Source: a virus
Strand: one strand, 5' to 3'
DNA length: 33,190 nucleotides
IMG/VR virus record: IMGVR_UViG_3300036716_000782
Span: 1-33,190 of that record
Part shown: positions 14,215-21,222 of the stretch, in pieces
Numbering within the stretch: position 1 is the stretch's first letter
How the letters are laid out: each line of letters starts with the position of its first letter
The notes under the pieces: model-generated
What the model saw: only the letters and a program-made list of their open reading frames with translations
What the model was told of the DNA's origin: nothing
Databases searched by the model: none
Program-made: the position numbers and the translations under genes

Positions 14215-14526
14215 TTATACTCCAAAATAAAAGTTCATTAGGCCAATGCCTATAAGAGTTACTAGTACACCATTTAATAGAATAAGAGCCCTATCATGCC
14301 AAAGCATTCCTACCCAAAGCCAACCAAATGTTCCTACTAACCCAAACCACATATCGATATGTGGTATCGATCCTTGACTTCTAGCCGCGGTTGCTACTAC
14401 AATAAGAATAACCGAAATCCATTTTACATACCACGATAAGTCACCTTTGGGTGTTATTTTCTTAAAAACCCTGGTTGAATTCAGGGCTTTTATTTTGTCG
14501 TTAAGTTTTTGTCTAGTTTCAGCCAT
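14215..14526 (-). CDS. Small membrane protein, about three helices
   Basis: A basic N-terminus (1-32) precedes hydrophobic segments at about 33-48, 57-75 and 80-101. The WFGLVGTFGWLWVGMLWHDRA stretch is Trp-rich. The gene overlaps the upstream 39-aa membrane gene by eight bases. Family and function not recognised. Confidence 0.75.
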   Translation of the reverse strand: MAETRQKLNDKIKALNSTRVFKKITPKGDLSWYVKWISVILIVVATAARSQGSIPHIDMWFGLVGTFGWLWVGMLWHDRALILLNGVLVTLIGIGLMNFYFGV

Positions 14527-14638
14527 AAATCAACTGCCCTACTTCCCAAGTAATTATTACTGCTACTAAAAACCATACTAAGTTTTTCATTTGGTTCATT
14601 GAACGTTCTAATTTGTCTATTGGTTTTAATTCTTTCAT
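14519..14638 (-). CDS. 39-aa single-helix membrane peptide
   Basis: A charged N-terminus (1-18) is followed by one hydrophobic helix (about 20-37). The ATG directly abuts the stop of the upstream gene and the stop overlaps the downstream start, which supports it as a real coupled gene. Function unknown. Confidence 0.6.
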   Translation of the reverse strand: MKELKPIDKLERSMNQMKNLVWFLVAVIITWEVGQLIYG

Positions 14639-15403
14639 TTAAGCCTCCTCGACCTTTTTAACATAATTTAAACTTGTTTCCCAAGCACCTTTATAAAACT
14701 TACTAAGACCAAGACGTTTAATCTTTGCTTTGATATTAATAGTTTCGTTGTTTTTTGCTAATTCGTTACTGTTCCAAAAGTTAACAAGAAACTTGTTCTC
14801 ATATATACCTGTGTAAATATATGATTCATAATTTTTTGAATAAAATACATTTATAAGTTTAACATCACCTTCTATTTTATCGTTAACAGAACCAATGTAT
14901 TCATTAACACAATTTTCTAAAACTGTGTCTTCGATATTTTCTTTGTTAAGATCTCTTTCGTAAGCAGACGGTGTTGAACATAGTAAGCCAACTCCGTATG
15001 CTGGTACTTCTTCTGTGTCTAATGTTTTCCAAATGTTCTCAACATACTCGTTAAGTTTGCCACCAAGTGCTTCAAATAGTTTGCCTTGGAAGTGTAATTT
15101 AATATCTTCTGCTAGACACTTATCATCCATTGTAATTTTAATATTACAATTTTCTAAGAAATCATATCTTTGCGGGTGGTGACCATAACTAGGAAGGTTG
15201 CCTGTTACTAAAAAATATACTAGAGTTTTGTTACTTGCTTTTGTAACTTTCCATTTAGTAGGCTGATGATCCGGCTTGTGAAACTTTGTTTCATCTTCCT
15301 TAAGATAACAACCATTAAAACGTTGAGCGGCACAGGCCGCCTGTAATACTAATTCGGTGTTATATGTTTTTGTAGATTTCATATTGTTCGCATTTAGGTA
15401 CAT
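14639..15403 (-). CDS. Hypothetical protein, 254 aa
   Basis: I do not recognise this soluble protein. It has several Cys (AACAAQRFNGC, ENCNIK, LLCSTP), a mixed alpha/beta look and a basic C-terminal segment ending in Glu/Ala. A second in-frame ATG at 15382 (residue 8) is an alternative start; neither has a clear ribosome site. It follows the secreted Cys-rich gene by one base. Confidence 0.78.
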   Translation of the reverse strand: MYLNANNMKSTKTYNTELVLQAACAAQRFNGCYLKEDETKFHKPDHQPTKWKVTKASNKTLVYFLVTGNLPSYGHHPQRYDFLENCNIKITMDDKCLAEDIKLHFQGKLFEALGGKLNEYVENIWKTLDTEEVPAYGVGLLCSTPSAYERDLNKENIEDTVLENCVNEYIGSVNDKIEGDVKLINVFYSKNYESYIYTGIYENKFLVNFWNSNELAKNNETINIKAKIKRLGLSKFYKGAWETSLNYVKKVEEA

Positions 15404-15404
15404 A

Positions 15405-15677
15405 TTATTGCCCTGTGTCTGTGTTGGGAGGACATACTACAATTTCGTTTCGCATTATACTAATACATCTTGACCCATTCCATTTATATCCTGATTTACA
15501 AAAGAACCCTTCACTAGATTTAATAGCAATAGCATTGCCAGGCAATTCAGAACAATTATTATCATTTTTATAATAACCAGTTTCACATTCAGTAGGACTA
15601 TCATTTGCTGTAAATAGACCAGCATTTGATGTAGTAACTGTAAACATTAAAGTGATTGCTATTAACCAATATTTCAT
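15405..15677 (-). CDS. Secreted Cys-rich mini-protein
   Basis: A classic signal peptide (about 1-19, cleavage after SNA) leads to a mature region of about 71 residues with five Cys. The region contains two similar C-x-x-GY/SGY-K-x-N-x-x-C units (CETGYYKNDNNC and CKSGYKWNGSRC), suggesting an internal duplication with disulfides. It is expected in the periplasm or outside the cell. The start is four bases inside the upstream gene. The role is unknown; envelope interaction is a guess from export. Confidence 0.75.
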   Translation of the reverse strand: MKYWLIAITLMFTVTTSNAGLFTANDSPTECETGYYKNDNNCSELPGNAIAIKSSEGFFCKSGYKWNGSRCISIMRNEIVVCPPNTDTGQ

Positions 15678-15964
15678 ACAGCCTCCTTAGTTGAATAAGA
15701 ATCGAGTTCATTTTGTAATTCTTTATCTGACATTGTAGAAATGCCTATGCTTCTAGCATAACTCTTAGAATACTCGTCGGATACAAGATTATAAAGACAT
15801 TCTTCGTCCATGTGACGATCAAATTGAGCAGGAGTAGTAATACCGTAGTCTGCCCAATGTTTAGGATCTTCTACAATAGTACCAATCCAAAGATGTGGAT
15901 TAGCATCCATCTCTTTTTTAGATTTTTCGTTAATTGATTTAATGTGTTTAACTAATTTTAACAT
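15674..15964 (-). CDS. Hypothetical protein, 96 aa
   Basis: A small soluble protein with a basic N-terminus and a helical acidic C-terminal half. No family is recognised. It overlaps the next gene by four bases and shares one base with the previous one, as part of the unit from the promoter at 16322-16350. Confidence 0.72.
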   Translation of the reverse strand: MLKLVKHIKSINEKSKKEMDANPHLWIGTIVEDPKHWADYGITTPAQFDRHMDEECLYNLVSDEYSKSYARSIGISTMSDKELQNELDSYSTKEAV

Positions 15965-16287
15965 TATTGTATTGCCATTTTAGACCTAAAAGCCATAGCA
16001 TCTGCTACCTTGGCTTTTATTGCCACTTTATAATTTGCTAGTGTTGCCGGAAGACCAATTTCTTTACACGCCTTCTTTGCCATTGGAGTCATAAATCCTT
16101 TTGACTCTAAAATTGCTAAAGGTGATTCACCTTCTTTGTAACGAGTAAAATACTCTTCAGGAGTAAAGTTTTTGATTAAAAAGTTCTTAAAAGAACCTTG
16201 ATATGTTACATATTTAAAACGAGCAACAAAGTCACCTTTGTAAGTTAGGTAACCACCGTGATAATCGAATCCTTCTTTTTTAAACAT
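15964..16287 (-). CDS. Hypothetical protein, 107 aa
   Basis: This basic protein begins with Tyr/Gly-rich strands and continues into helices; no family is recognised. A good ribosome site (AAAGGAG) precedes the ATG, and a perfect sigma70 promoter lies upstream, making it the first gene of an apparently early transcription unit. Confidence 0.78.
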   Translation of the reverse strand: MFKKEGFDYHGGYLTYKGDFVARFKYVTYQGSFKNFLIKNFTPEEYFTRYKEGESPLAILESKGFMTPMAKKACKEIGLPATLANYKVAIKAKVADAMAFRSKMAIQ

Positions 16288-16321
16288 ATTTCCTACTCCT
16301 TTTATTAACTATATACTATGT

Positions 16322-16350
16322 ATTATACGCTCTTTTGGCCAATCTGTCAA
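16322..16350 (-). promoter_or_regulatory. Consensus sigma70 promoter
   Basis: Minus-strand TTGACA (16345-16350) and TATAAT (16322-16327) flank a 17-base spacer. The transcript would have a leader of about 25-30 bases with AAAGGAG. A small palindrome (16351-16372 region) upstream could be a weak terminator for the preceding gene. Confidence 0.9.
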
Positions 16351-16383
16351 CCAAAAAGACGTCTTTTTTTCAGGTTTTTATAG

Positions 16384-17199
16384 TTATTTGAAGACTTTGT
16401 CGAAATATTCGGCAAATTCAGGCATATATTTGGAATGTAAGTGGTTATCATCATAACAAAACTGTTTAAGATGCTGTCTTGCTACTTCTGGGTTAGTAAC
16501 TTTTCCTATATCTTGATCGTATTTCCATTCACTTATGTTGTCTGGTTTAAGCAATGCTAATTTGTTAGAATCAATTTCTAACCCGTTAGGTTTCCAACTA
16601 AACCAAAATACTTCTTTACCCTTGCTCACTAAGAAGTCATTTATTACTTCACATTGTGCTATAGTATCTAAAAACCTAGACTTTACTCCATCGTTAAATG
16701 TTGATAGGACTTTTATATAACCTTGCCATTGTTTTGGTCCTAAGTGAAACGGCATATTTGTATGCTTTGTCCAGTACCTATTTAAGTCATCAGGTTCCAT
16801 AAGCACTTGACTGTCATCTATTATTGAAGCAGAAACTTTACGAAACTCCTCATCTAAGTTTTGAGGTTTTCCTGCCTTCCATATTTGTACAGGAAAATGT
16901 ATATCATAGTTCTCTCCATACTCGTTGTCTGTATGTGCTAAGATACGTTGAGCATTAGGTATTTCAAGAACGAATACATCAGGATTATATCTATCTAGCA
17001 ACGTCAGTAGTCTTTTAAAATATGTAGTAATGCCATGCCCACCCTCGCTACAGTTATAGATTATATTAGAAGTATGCTTTTCAGATACTGCTTGAATGAG
17101 GTTTGTTTGAAATTCAAATCTTAAATTATCACTACTGTGGTATTTGTCTTCACACGAATGTAGATAACTTGTTCCTATGAAAGCATATGACTTGCTCAT
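16384..17199 (-). CDS. SGNH/GDSL-like hydrolase
   Basis: The first strand ends in FIGTSY, where Ser11 could be the GDS-like nucleophile. NCSEGGHGITTY fits block II and FVLEIPNAQR resembles block III. Near the C-terminus YDDNHLHSKYM offers the Asp-x-x-His pair of block V. SGNH enzymes are esterases or acyl-modifying hydrolases; in phages they may trim envelope acyl groups. The substrate is unknown. It is the last gene before the promoter at 16322-16350. Confidence 0.66.
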   Translation of the reverse strand: MSKSYAFIGTSYLHSCEDKYHSSDNLRFEFQTNLIQAVSEKHTSNIIYNCSEGGHGITTYFKRLLTLLDRYNPDVFVLEIPNAQRILAHTDNEYGENYDIHFPVQIWKAGKPQNLDEEFRKVSASIIDDSQVLMEPDDLNRYWTKHTNMPFHLGPKQWQGYIKVLSTFNDGVKSRFLDTIAQCEVINDFLVSKGKEVFWFSWKPNGLEIDSNKLALLKPDNISEWKYDQDIGKVTNPEVARQHLKQFCYDDNHLHSKYMPEFAEYFDKVFK

Positions 17200-17577
17200 T
17201 TAAAAAGGTATGTCATCAACAAATTCTTCAGGCTCTGGAGGTGTTAGTAGTTCTAATGTTATATGCTTTTCAACTTCTAACTCATATGCTTCAGCCATTG
17301 CTTTAATATGAGGATGTTTTTCTTCTATTTCTTTATTACGTTCTAAGTCTGCTGGAATACCTAATACTTTTTCTATTCTTTGTAGTCGGGTATTAACTTC
17401 ATCTATTTTATTATGACCTTCATCTTCTTCTACATCATCAATACCTAGATTTTTATAAAAACTGTCAGTGCCTAAGTCCATGCCAGATATAGATGTATAT
17501 CCTTCATCTTCTTTTTTGTAACTTTCAAACATATCATCAAATCTTATAGTTAGTTGTTCTTCGTCTTCTGGATTCAT
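17200..17577 (-). CDS. Acidic protein with SSB-like C-terminal tip
   Basis: This 125-residue protein is acidic throughout, with a coiled-coil-like centre (KIDEVNTRLQRIEKVLG). It ends in EEFVDDIPF, which closely matches the C-terminal tip of bacterial single-stranded DNA-binding protein (DDDIPF), the docking site for many repair and replication proteins. No OB-fold is present, so it is not an SSB itself. It could recruit or decoy SSB partners. It overlaps the radical SAM gene by four bases. Confidence 0.7.
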   Translation of the reverse strand: MNPEDEEQLTIRFDDMFESYKKEDEGYTSISGMDLGTDSFYKNLGIDDVEEDEGHNKIDEVNTRLQRIEKVLGIPADLERNKEIEEKHPHIKAMAEAYELEVEKHITLELLTPPEPEEFVDDIPF

Positions 17578-18857
17578 AATTCAATTCTCTCTTCTTTTTT
17601 AGATCGTAACTCTGTAGCAATCGATCCACAGTTATCAATACAGATGTTCAGCCTAGGTTTTTCTTGATCATCTGTTTTATTATTCCAACTATCATGTAAA
17701 TCCTTTTGAAAGAATTTATGATGTAGGATATCTTCTAATGTATGATGACTTGTATAGTTCCAGTTATCATCATACTTGTTAACATAATAGTTTTGGTATT
17801 CATTGTCTGGTTGGCCTTGTTCGTTTGCTGAATCTTTATTCCAAGGTCTACCAAAATATGCTGTCATATGACAGCAAACATGAACTCGCCCGTCCCATTC
17901 TATTTGTAATTTACCTTCGTTACCCCATTGACACCAAATGCTACAATTATTAGCATAGTCGTCCATGTCGTTGTTAAACTTCTTAACAACAATTTCTTTT
18001 GCTTTTACTTCCATTTCTTTGTATGCTTCTGTAGTGTGACTATGTTCAGCACCTTCAGACATATCTTTTTTCTTTACTTTGCTAAAGCCTGAGTGTTCAT
18101 AACTTGTTTCTTTTTCTTCTACAGTCATTACACCTGTTCTGATTGCTTCTTCTCTTAATGAATTAGAAATGTGTTCAGCCATTCTACTACGTCTTATATC
18201 AAATCTAGAGAAGCCATATTCTTTTGCTAGTTTTTTAGCATCTTCTATTTGATGTTTGTTGTGTTCAAATTCTATAAACTGCCATACTGCTACGCCACCG
18301 GCATCCATAAACCATTTGGCTCTTTCTAAAACCGCTTCGTAAGGCACCCCACGACGGTACATTTGATGTGTTTTATCGTCAGTTCCTTCTAGAGCAAATA
18401 TAACTTCTGAGTTATTAGGATTGTATCTTTCACTAGCAATTTTTCCTAATTCAGTCCAAAATGCTTTATCCCTAACACCACCATTTGTACTAATCCATAA
18501 GTCAGTACGCCTGTTACGATTGTTTGCTTTACGTTGTTCTTTTTGAGAATCACTTACATCTGCTATGTGATGAAGAATTGGTATCAAGTCTGGGTGCATT
18601 ATACAATCACCAAACGTACCATTAAAGTCTAGTGTTTTAAGTCCGCCCATTACAGTAGGAGTAAAGATATTTTTAACTGTTGACAAAGGCATATTTCCTT
18701 TGTGACCTACTTGAATAGCAGGGTTGATATCGCCTTCTTTAAGTCCAAGCCTTGGGACATCAGATGCTACACGGCGTAGACATCCGGGGCAAAAACTGTT
18801 ACAGTTGGCTGTAATGTCTATTGTAATTCTTCGTAGTAGTTTAGGATTTAAAAACAT
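17574..18857 (-). CDS. Radical SAM enzyme
   Basis: Cys19, Cys23 and Cys26 (CNSFCPGC) form the C-x3-C-x2-C motif that binds the 4Fe-4S cluster for S-adenosylmethionine cleavage. TLDFNGTFGDCIMHP is where the GGEP-like segment normally sits. A C-terminal Cys group (NCSIWCQWG, VCCHM, NICIDNCG) may bind an auxiliary cluster as in SPASM/twitch enzymes. At 427 residues it is a full-length enzyme. It shares one base with the Asp-hydroxylase-like gene upstream. The substrate, perhaps a peptide, is unknown. Confidence 0.88.
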   Translation of the reverse strand: MFLNPKLLRRITIDITANCNSFCPGCLRRVASDVPRLGLKEGDINPAIQVGHKGNMPLSTVKNIFTPTVMGGLKTLDFNGTFGDCIMHPDLIPILHHIADVSDSQKEQRKANNRNRRTDLWISTNGGVRDKAFWTELGKIASERYNPNNSEVIFALEGTDDKTHQMYRRGVPYEAVLERAKWFMDAGGVAVWQFIEFEHNKHQIEDAKKLAKEYGFSRFDIRRSRMAEHISNSLREEAIRTGVMTVEEKETSYEHSGFSKVKKKDMSEGAEHSHTTEAYKEMEVKAKEIVVKKFNNDMDDYANNCSIWCQWGNEGKLQIEWDGRVHVCCHMTAYFGRPWNKDSANEQGQPDNEYQNYYVNKYDDNWNYTSHHTLEDILHHKFFQKDLHDSWNNKTDDQEKPRLNICIDNCGSIATELRSKKEERIEL

Positions 18858-19483
18858 TATATCATGTTGCTGTTATCGAGTACATACCCAACAGACTCCT
18901 TATTAAGTAATACATTTAGCACAACCATAGTCATATTATCATAACCACAGTTGAATAGTAAATGTTGTTTACAAGTATTTACAAAATAAGTAGAACCGTA
19001 ATCCCAATGTAGAATCCTATCTTCCATTATCATATAACTATGTGTAGGATTCATATTCTCTAAAGGAATTAAAAGTCTAAACGAGTCTATGTCTGTTCCG
19101 TAACTATCGATATGAGGAGGAAAGTACCCGCCAGGCCTTAGTTGTAATACATGACATCTTACTAAATGCTCCTTAATAGGATCTAATACTTCTTTAAATA
19201 TGTCATATACAGGCGTAGGAGTAACGAAGTCTAATTCAGTTAATTGTGTGTTGTGTTCTTTATTGTACTGTAAAAGACTATCCAAGTCTGGTCCAGCACC
19301 TAACTTGCCATCTAAATTTGTTATGCTTAGACCCCATCTGTTGTTAACTGTACGTGGATTGTAGCGGGTATAATGCTTTTCGTAGGGTTTGAGTTGCTGT
19401 AATATATCGTAAGGATTTAGATCCTTATTAAGTTGGAATTGGTCGCCGTATGCTGTTAAAGTATTGTAAAGTTCGAAACTCAT
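18857..19483 (-). CDS. Aspartyl-hydroxylase-like 2OG-Fe(II) oxygenase
   Basis: PGGYFPPHIDSYG gives His124-x-Asp126, FRLLIPL gives Arg136, and a later THQ-like segment, CKQHLLFN, gives His174. This order fits the jelly-roll fold of aspartyl/asparaginyl beta-hydroxylase-like proteins. It is coupled to the clamp-loader gene (four-base overlap) and to the radical SAM gene. The substrate is unknown; protein side-chain hydroxylation is the usual family activity. Confidence 0.72.
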   Translation of the reverse strand: MSFELYNTLTAYGDQFQLNKDLNPYDILQQLKPYEKHYTRYNPRTVNNRWGLSITNLDGKLGAGPDLDSLLQYNKEHNTQLTELDFVTPTPVYDIFKEVLDPIKEHLVRCHVLQLRPGGYFPPHIDSYGTDIDSFRLLIPLENMNPTHSYMIMEDRILHWDYGSTYFVNTCKQHLLFNCGYDNMTMVVLNVLLNKESVGYVLDNSNMI

Positions 19484-20406
19484 CCCTTACCAATCTGTGC
19501 TAATTCAACTAGTGTTGCCGACAGATTGATTTCAGGATCACTAACCATACTATGATTAACTAACCCTTTTCTAATTGTTAGAATTGCTTCGTCTTGACTC
19601 TCGTCAGTTGTACCCCATAACTCTAAGTTATCATACATCCAACGAAACAAGTCTTCCATTTCGTCTGCTCTTACTTGACTACACAATAGTTTTCTTGCTT
19701 CTCTAATTTGTCCAGCCTTAATCATATCTACCATTTGTAGTCTATAATCTGCTGTTGTGTTCTCTGCTTCTTGAGGACTTTGTAATGTACCTTCAACTGT
19801 ATTCATTTGACACAAGTTTAAACATTTTCTCAAGTCTGGATATGTTGCTTTTACATAACTGTCTAATACATCTAGTTCTACTTTAACATCTTCAGTAACT
19901 AATACAGTTGCTACTCTAGTTGTAAAGTCTGTTTGATCTAGTTTCTCAATATGAAATCCTTGACATCTACTATGTAATGCTGGAATAACTCTATTAGGAT
20001 AGTTACAAGTTAATATAAATCTTGCTGTGTTGGCATACATTTCCATAACACCACGTAACGCCGCCTGTCCGTTTGGACTAATATAATCTGCTTCGTCTAG
20101 TAATACAACTTTAAACTCACCAAATGGCATAGTTTGTACAAACCCTGTAATCTTATCTCTAATTGTGTCTACAGAGTTTTCTCTACTAGCATTAATCTCT
20201 AGTATATCATATTCATCTACGTCTAATACATTTAATAATACTTTTGCTAATGTAGTTTTACCTACACCAGGAGCACCACTAAACAATAAATGTGGGATTG
20301 TGTTTGAGTCGACCCAACTTTGTACTTGCTTACGTTGTTCATCGTCGCGAAATACATAATCTTTAATAGTTGTAGGTCTATACTTCTCAGTCCAAAGTTC
20401 TTTCAT
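19480..20406 (-). CDS. 44: Sliding-clamp loader ATPase, gp44-like
   Basis: This AAA+ ATPase loads the phage sliding clamp for DNA replication. It has Walker A GAPGVGKT (44-51), Walker B VVLLDEADY (about 100-108), sensor-1 TCNY, and the SRC arginine-finger motif (about 147). The N-terminal LWTEKYRPTTIKDYV is the standard clamp-loader opening. The small-subunit gene (gp62) is not next to it in this window, unlike in T4 where 45-44-62 are adjacent. It overlaps a small leaderless membrane gene upstream. Confidence 0.95.
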   Translation of the reverse strand: MKELWTEKYRPTTIKDYVFRDDEQRKQVQSWVDSNTIPHLLFSGAPGVGKTTLAKVLLNVLDVDEYDILEINASRENSVDTIRDKITGFVQTMPFGEFKVVLLDEADYISPNGQAALRGVMEMYANTARFILTCNYPNRVIPALHSRCQGFHIEKLDQTDFTTRVATVLVTEDVKVELDVLDSYVKATYPDLRKCLNLCQMNTVEGTLQSPQEAENTTADYRLQMVDMIKAGQIREARKLLCSQVRADEMEDLFRWMYDNLELWGTTDESQDEAILTIRKGLVNHSMVSDPEINLSATLVELAQIGKG

Positions 20407-20542
20407 TGTGCTTTATGCTCCATTTTCTTGTAAAAAATTTAGTATCAAATATAATCCAACTCCATATTCCTATTTGATATAGTAAACCCATAATCAAACA
20501 AGCATACATTATGAGGTTCCAGTCTTTAAAATACTCTAACAT
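20387..20542 (-). CDS. 51-aa membrane peptide on a leaderless transcript
   Basis: The ATG at 20542 lies exactly six bases after a consensus -10 box, at the predicted transcription start. An alternative ATG at 20509 has a GGAA-like site. The peptide has one hydrophobic segment (about 10-32) and a basic C-terminus. Its end overlaps the first 20 bases of the clamp-loader gene, so its translation may feed ribosomes into that gene. Confidence 0.55.
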   Translation of the reverse strand: MLEYFKDWNLIMYACLIMGLLYQIGIWSWIIFDTKFFTRKWSIKHNERTLD

Positions 20543-20548
20543 ACAAAT

Positions 20549-20577
20549 ATTATATATGATTTAAGAGTATTTGTCAA
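20549..20577 (-). promoter_or_regulatory. Consensus sigma70 promoter for clamp-loader unit
   Basis: TTGACA (20572-20577) and TATAAT (20549-20554) on the minus strand with a 17-base spacer. The geometry relative to the following ATG is identical to that at dnaJ. Confidence 0.88.
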
Positions 20578-20579
20578 GT

Positions 20580-20783
20580 CTAATATTGAGGAATATTGGC
20601 GAAAGCCCTTTGGTTGTCGGCGTCGTTGCGAGCCGATTGTACTTGCCCTTCTAGTTCAGATATTTGGCGTCTTAGTTTTTTATTTTCTAATACAAGTTCG
20701 TCAATTTGACGTTCAAGATCTAATGGGCCTCTTTGGTCTTTTGGTATACTTGCGATATATTCATTCGCTGTTTTCTTTGTCAT
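20580..20783 (-). CDS. Small coiled-coil protein, 67 aa
   Basis: Residues about 20-58 have heptad spacing of Leu/Ile with many charges (LERQIDELVLENKKLRRQ), a short parallel coiled coil. No family is recognised. It ends directly before the promoter at 20549-20577 and starts one base after the co-chaperonin stop. Confidence 0.75.
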   Translation of the reverse strand: MTKKTANEYIASIPKDQRGPLDLERQIDELVLENKKLRRQISELEGQVQSARNDADNQRAFANIPQY

Positions 20784-20784
20784 G

Positions 20785-21213
20785 TTACTCTTGAGTCATT
20801 GGGTTAGCAGGCACAAACGTCGATATAGAGCCAAAACCCTCATCAGGCTTTTCATCTGATACAGCAAGAACATCTTTAGGGTCTGCTCGTCTTATTTTTG
20901 TAATCACACCCGTGTCAGGATCTTCTAGATCAATCCCTCTACTCCAACGACCATGATCAATTAGTATCCATTGCCCAACATTGTATGGTTCTTTGTTTTC
21001 AGGACCTTTAGCAAAAACTTTCCCCCAACGTGCTTTAATGCCTTCGTCAGTTCCATCATCAGATTGAATAATAATGCCGCCTGCTGTAACTCTTTCTTCA
21101 AAGTTTATACCTTCTACAAGAACATTATCTTTAATAGGTCTAAGTTTACCTTTAATGGCATTATATTGGGCAACCTTACCGCCCATTTTACTTAATGTGT
21201 TACTGCTAAACAT
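20785..21213 (-). CDS. GroES-like co-chaperonin
   Basis: The segment LRPIKDNVLVEGINFEERV followed by TAGGIII matches the GroES start (RPL.DRV.V) and mobile loop that contacts GroEL. WGKVFAKGP, then NVGQWILIDHG and a DVLAV end fit the rest of the small beta-barrel. T4 makes a functional analogue, gp31, for capsid folding; this protein is closer to GroES in sequence. The N-terminus is about 20 residues longer and the C-terminus about 25 longer than typical GroES. It sits ten bases after the formate dehydrogenase gene. Confidence 0.82.
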   Translation of the reverse strand: MFSSNTLSKMGGKVAQYNAIKGKLRPIKDNVLVEGINFEERVTAGGIIIQSDDGTDEGIKARWGKVFAKGPENKEPYNVGQWILIDHGRWSRGIDLEDPDTGVITKIRRADPKDVLAVSDEKPDEGFGSISTFVPANPMTQE

Positions 21214-21222
21214 TCTTACCTC

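Noticed and set aside
16351-16372. Palindrome as strong terminator after the SGNH gene
   Set aside because: The stem has almost only A-T pairs and a four-base loop at best, so it would be unstable; noted only as possible.
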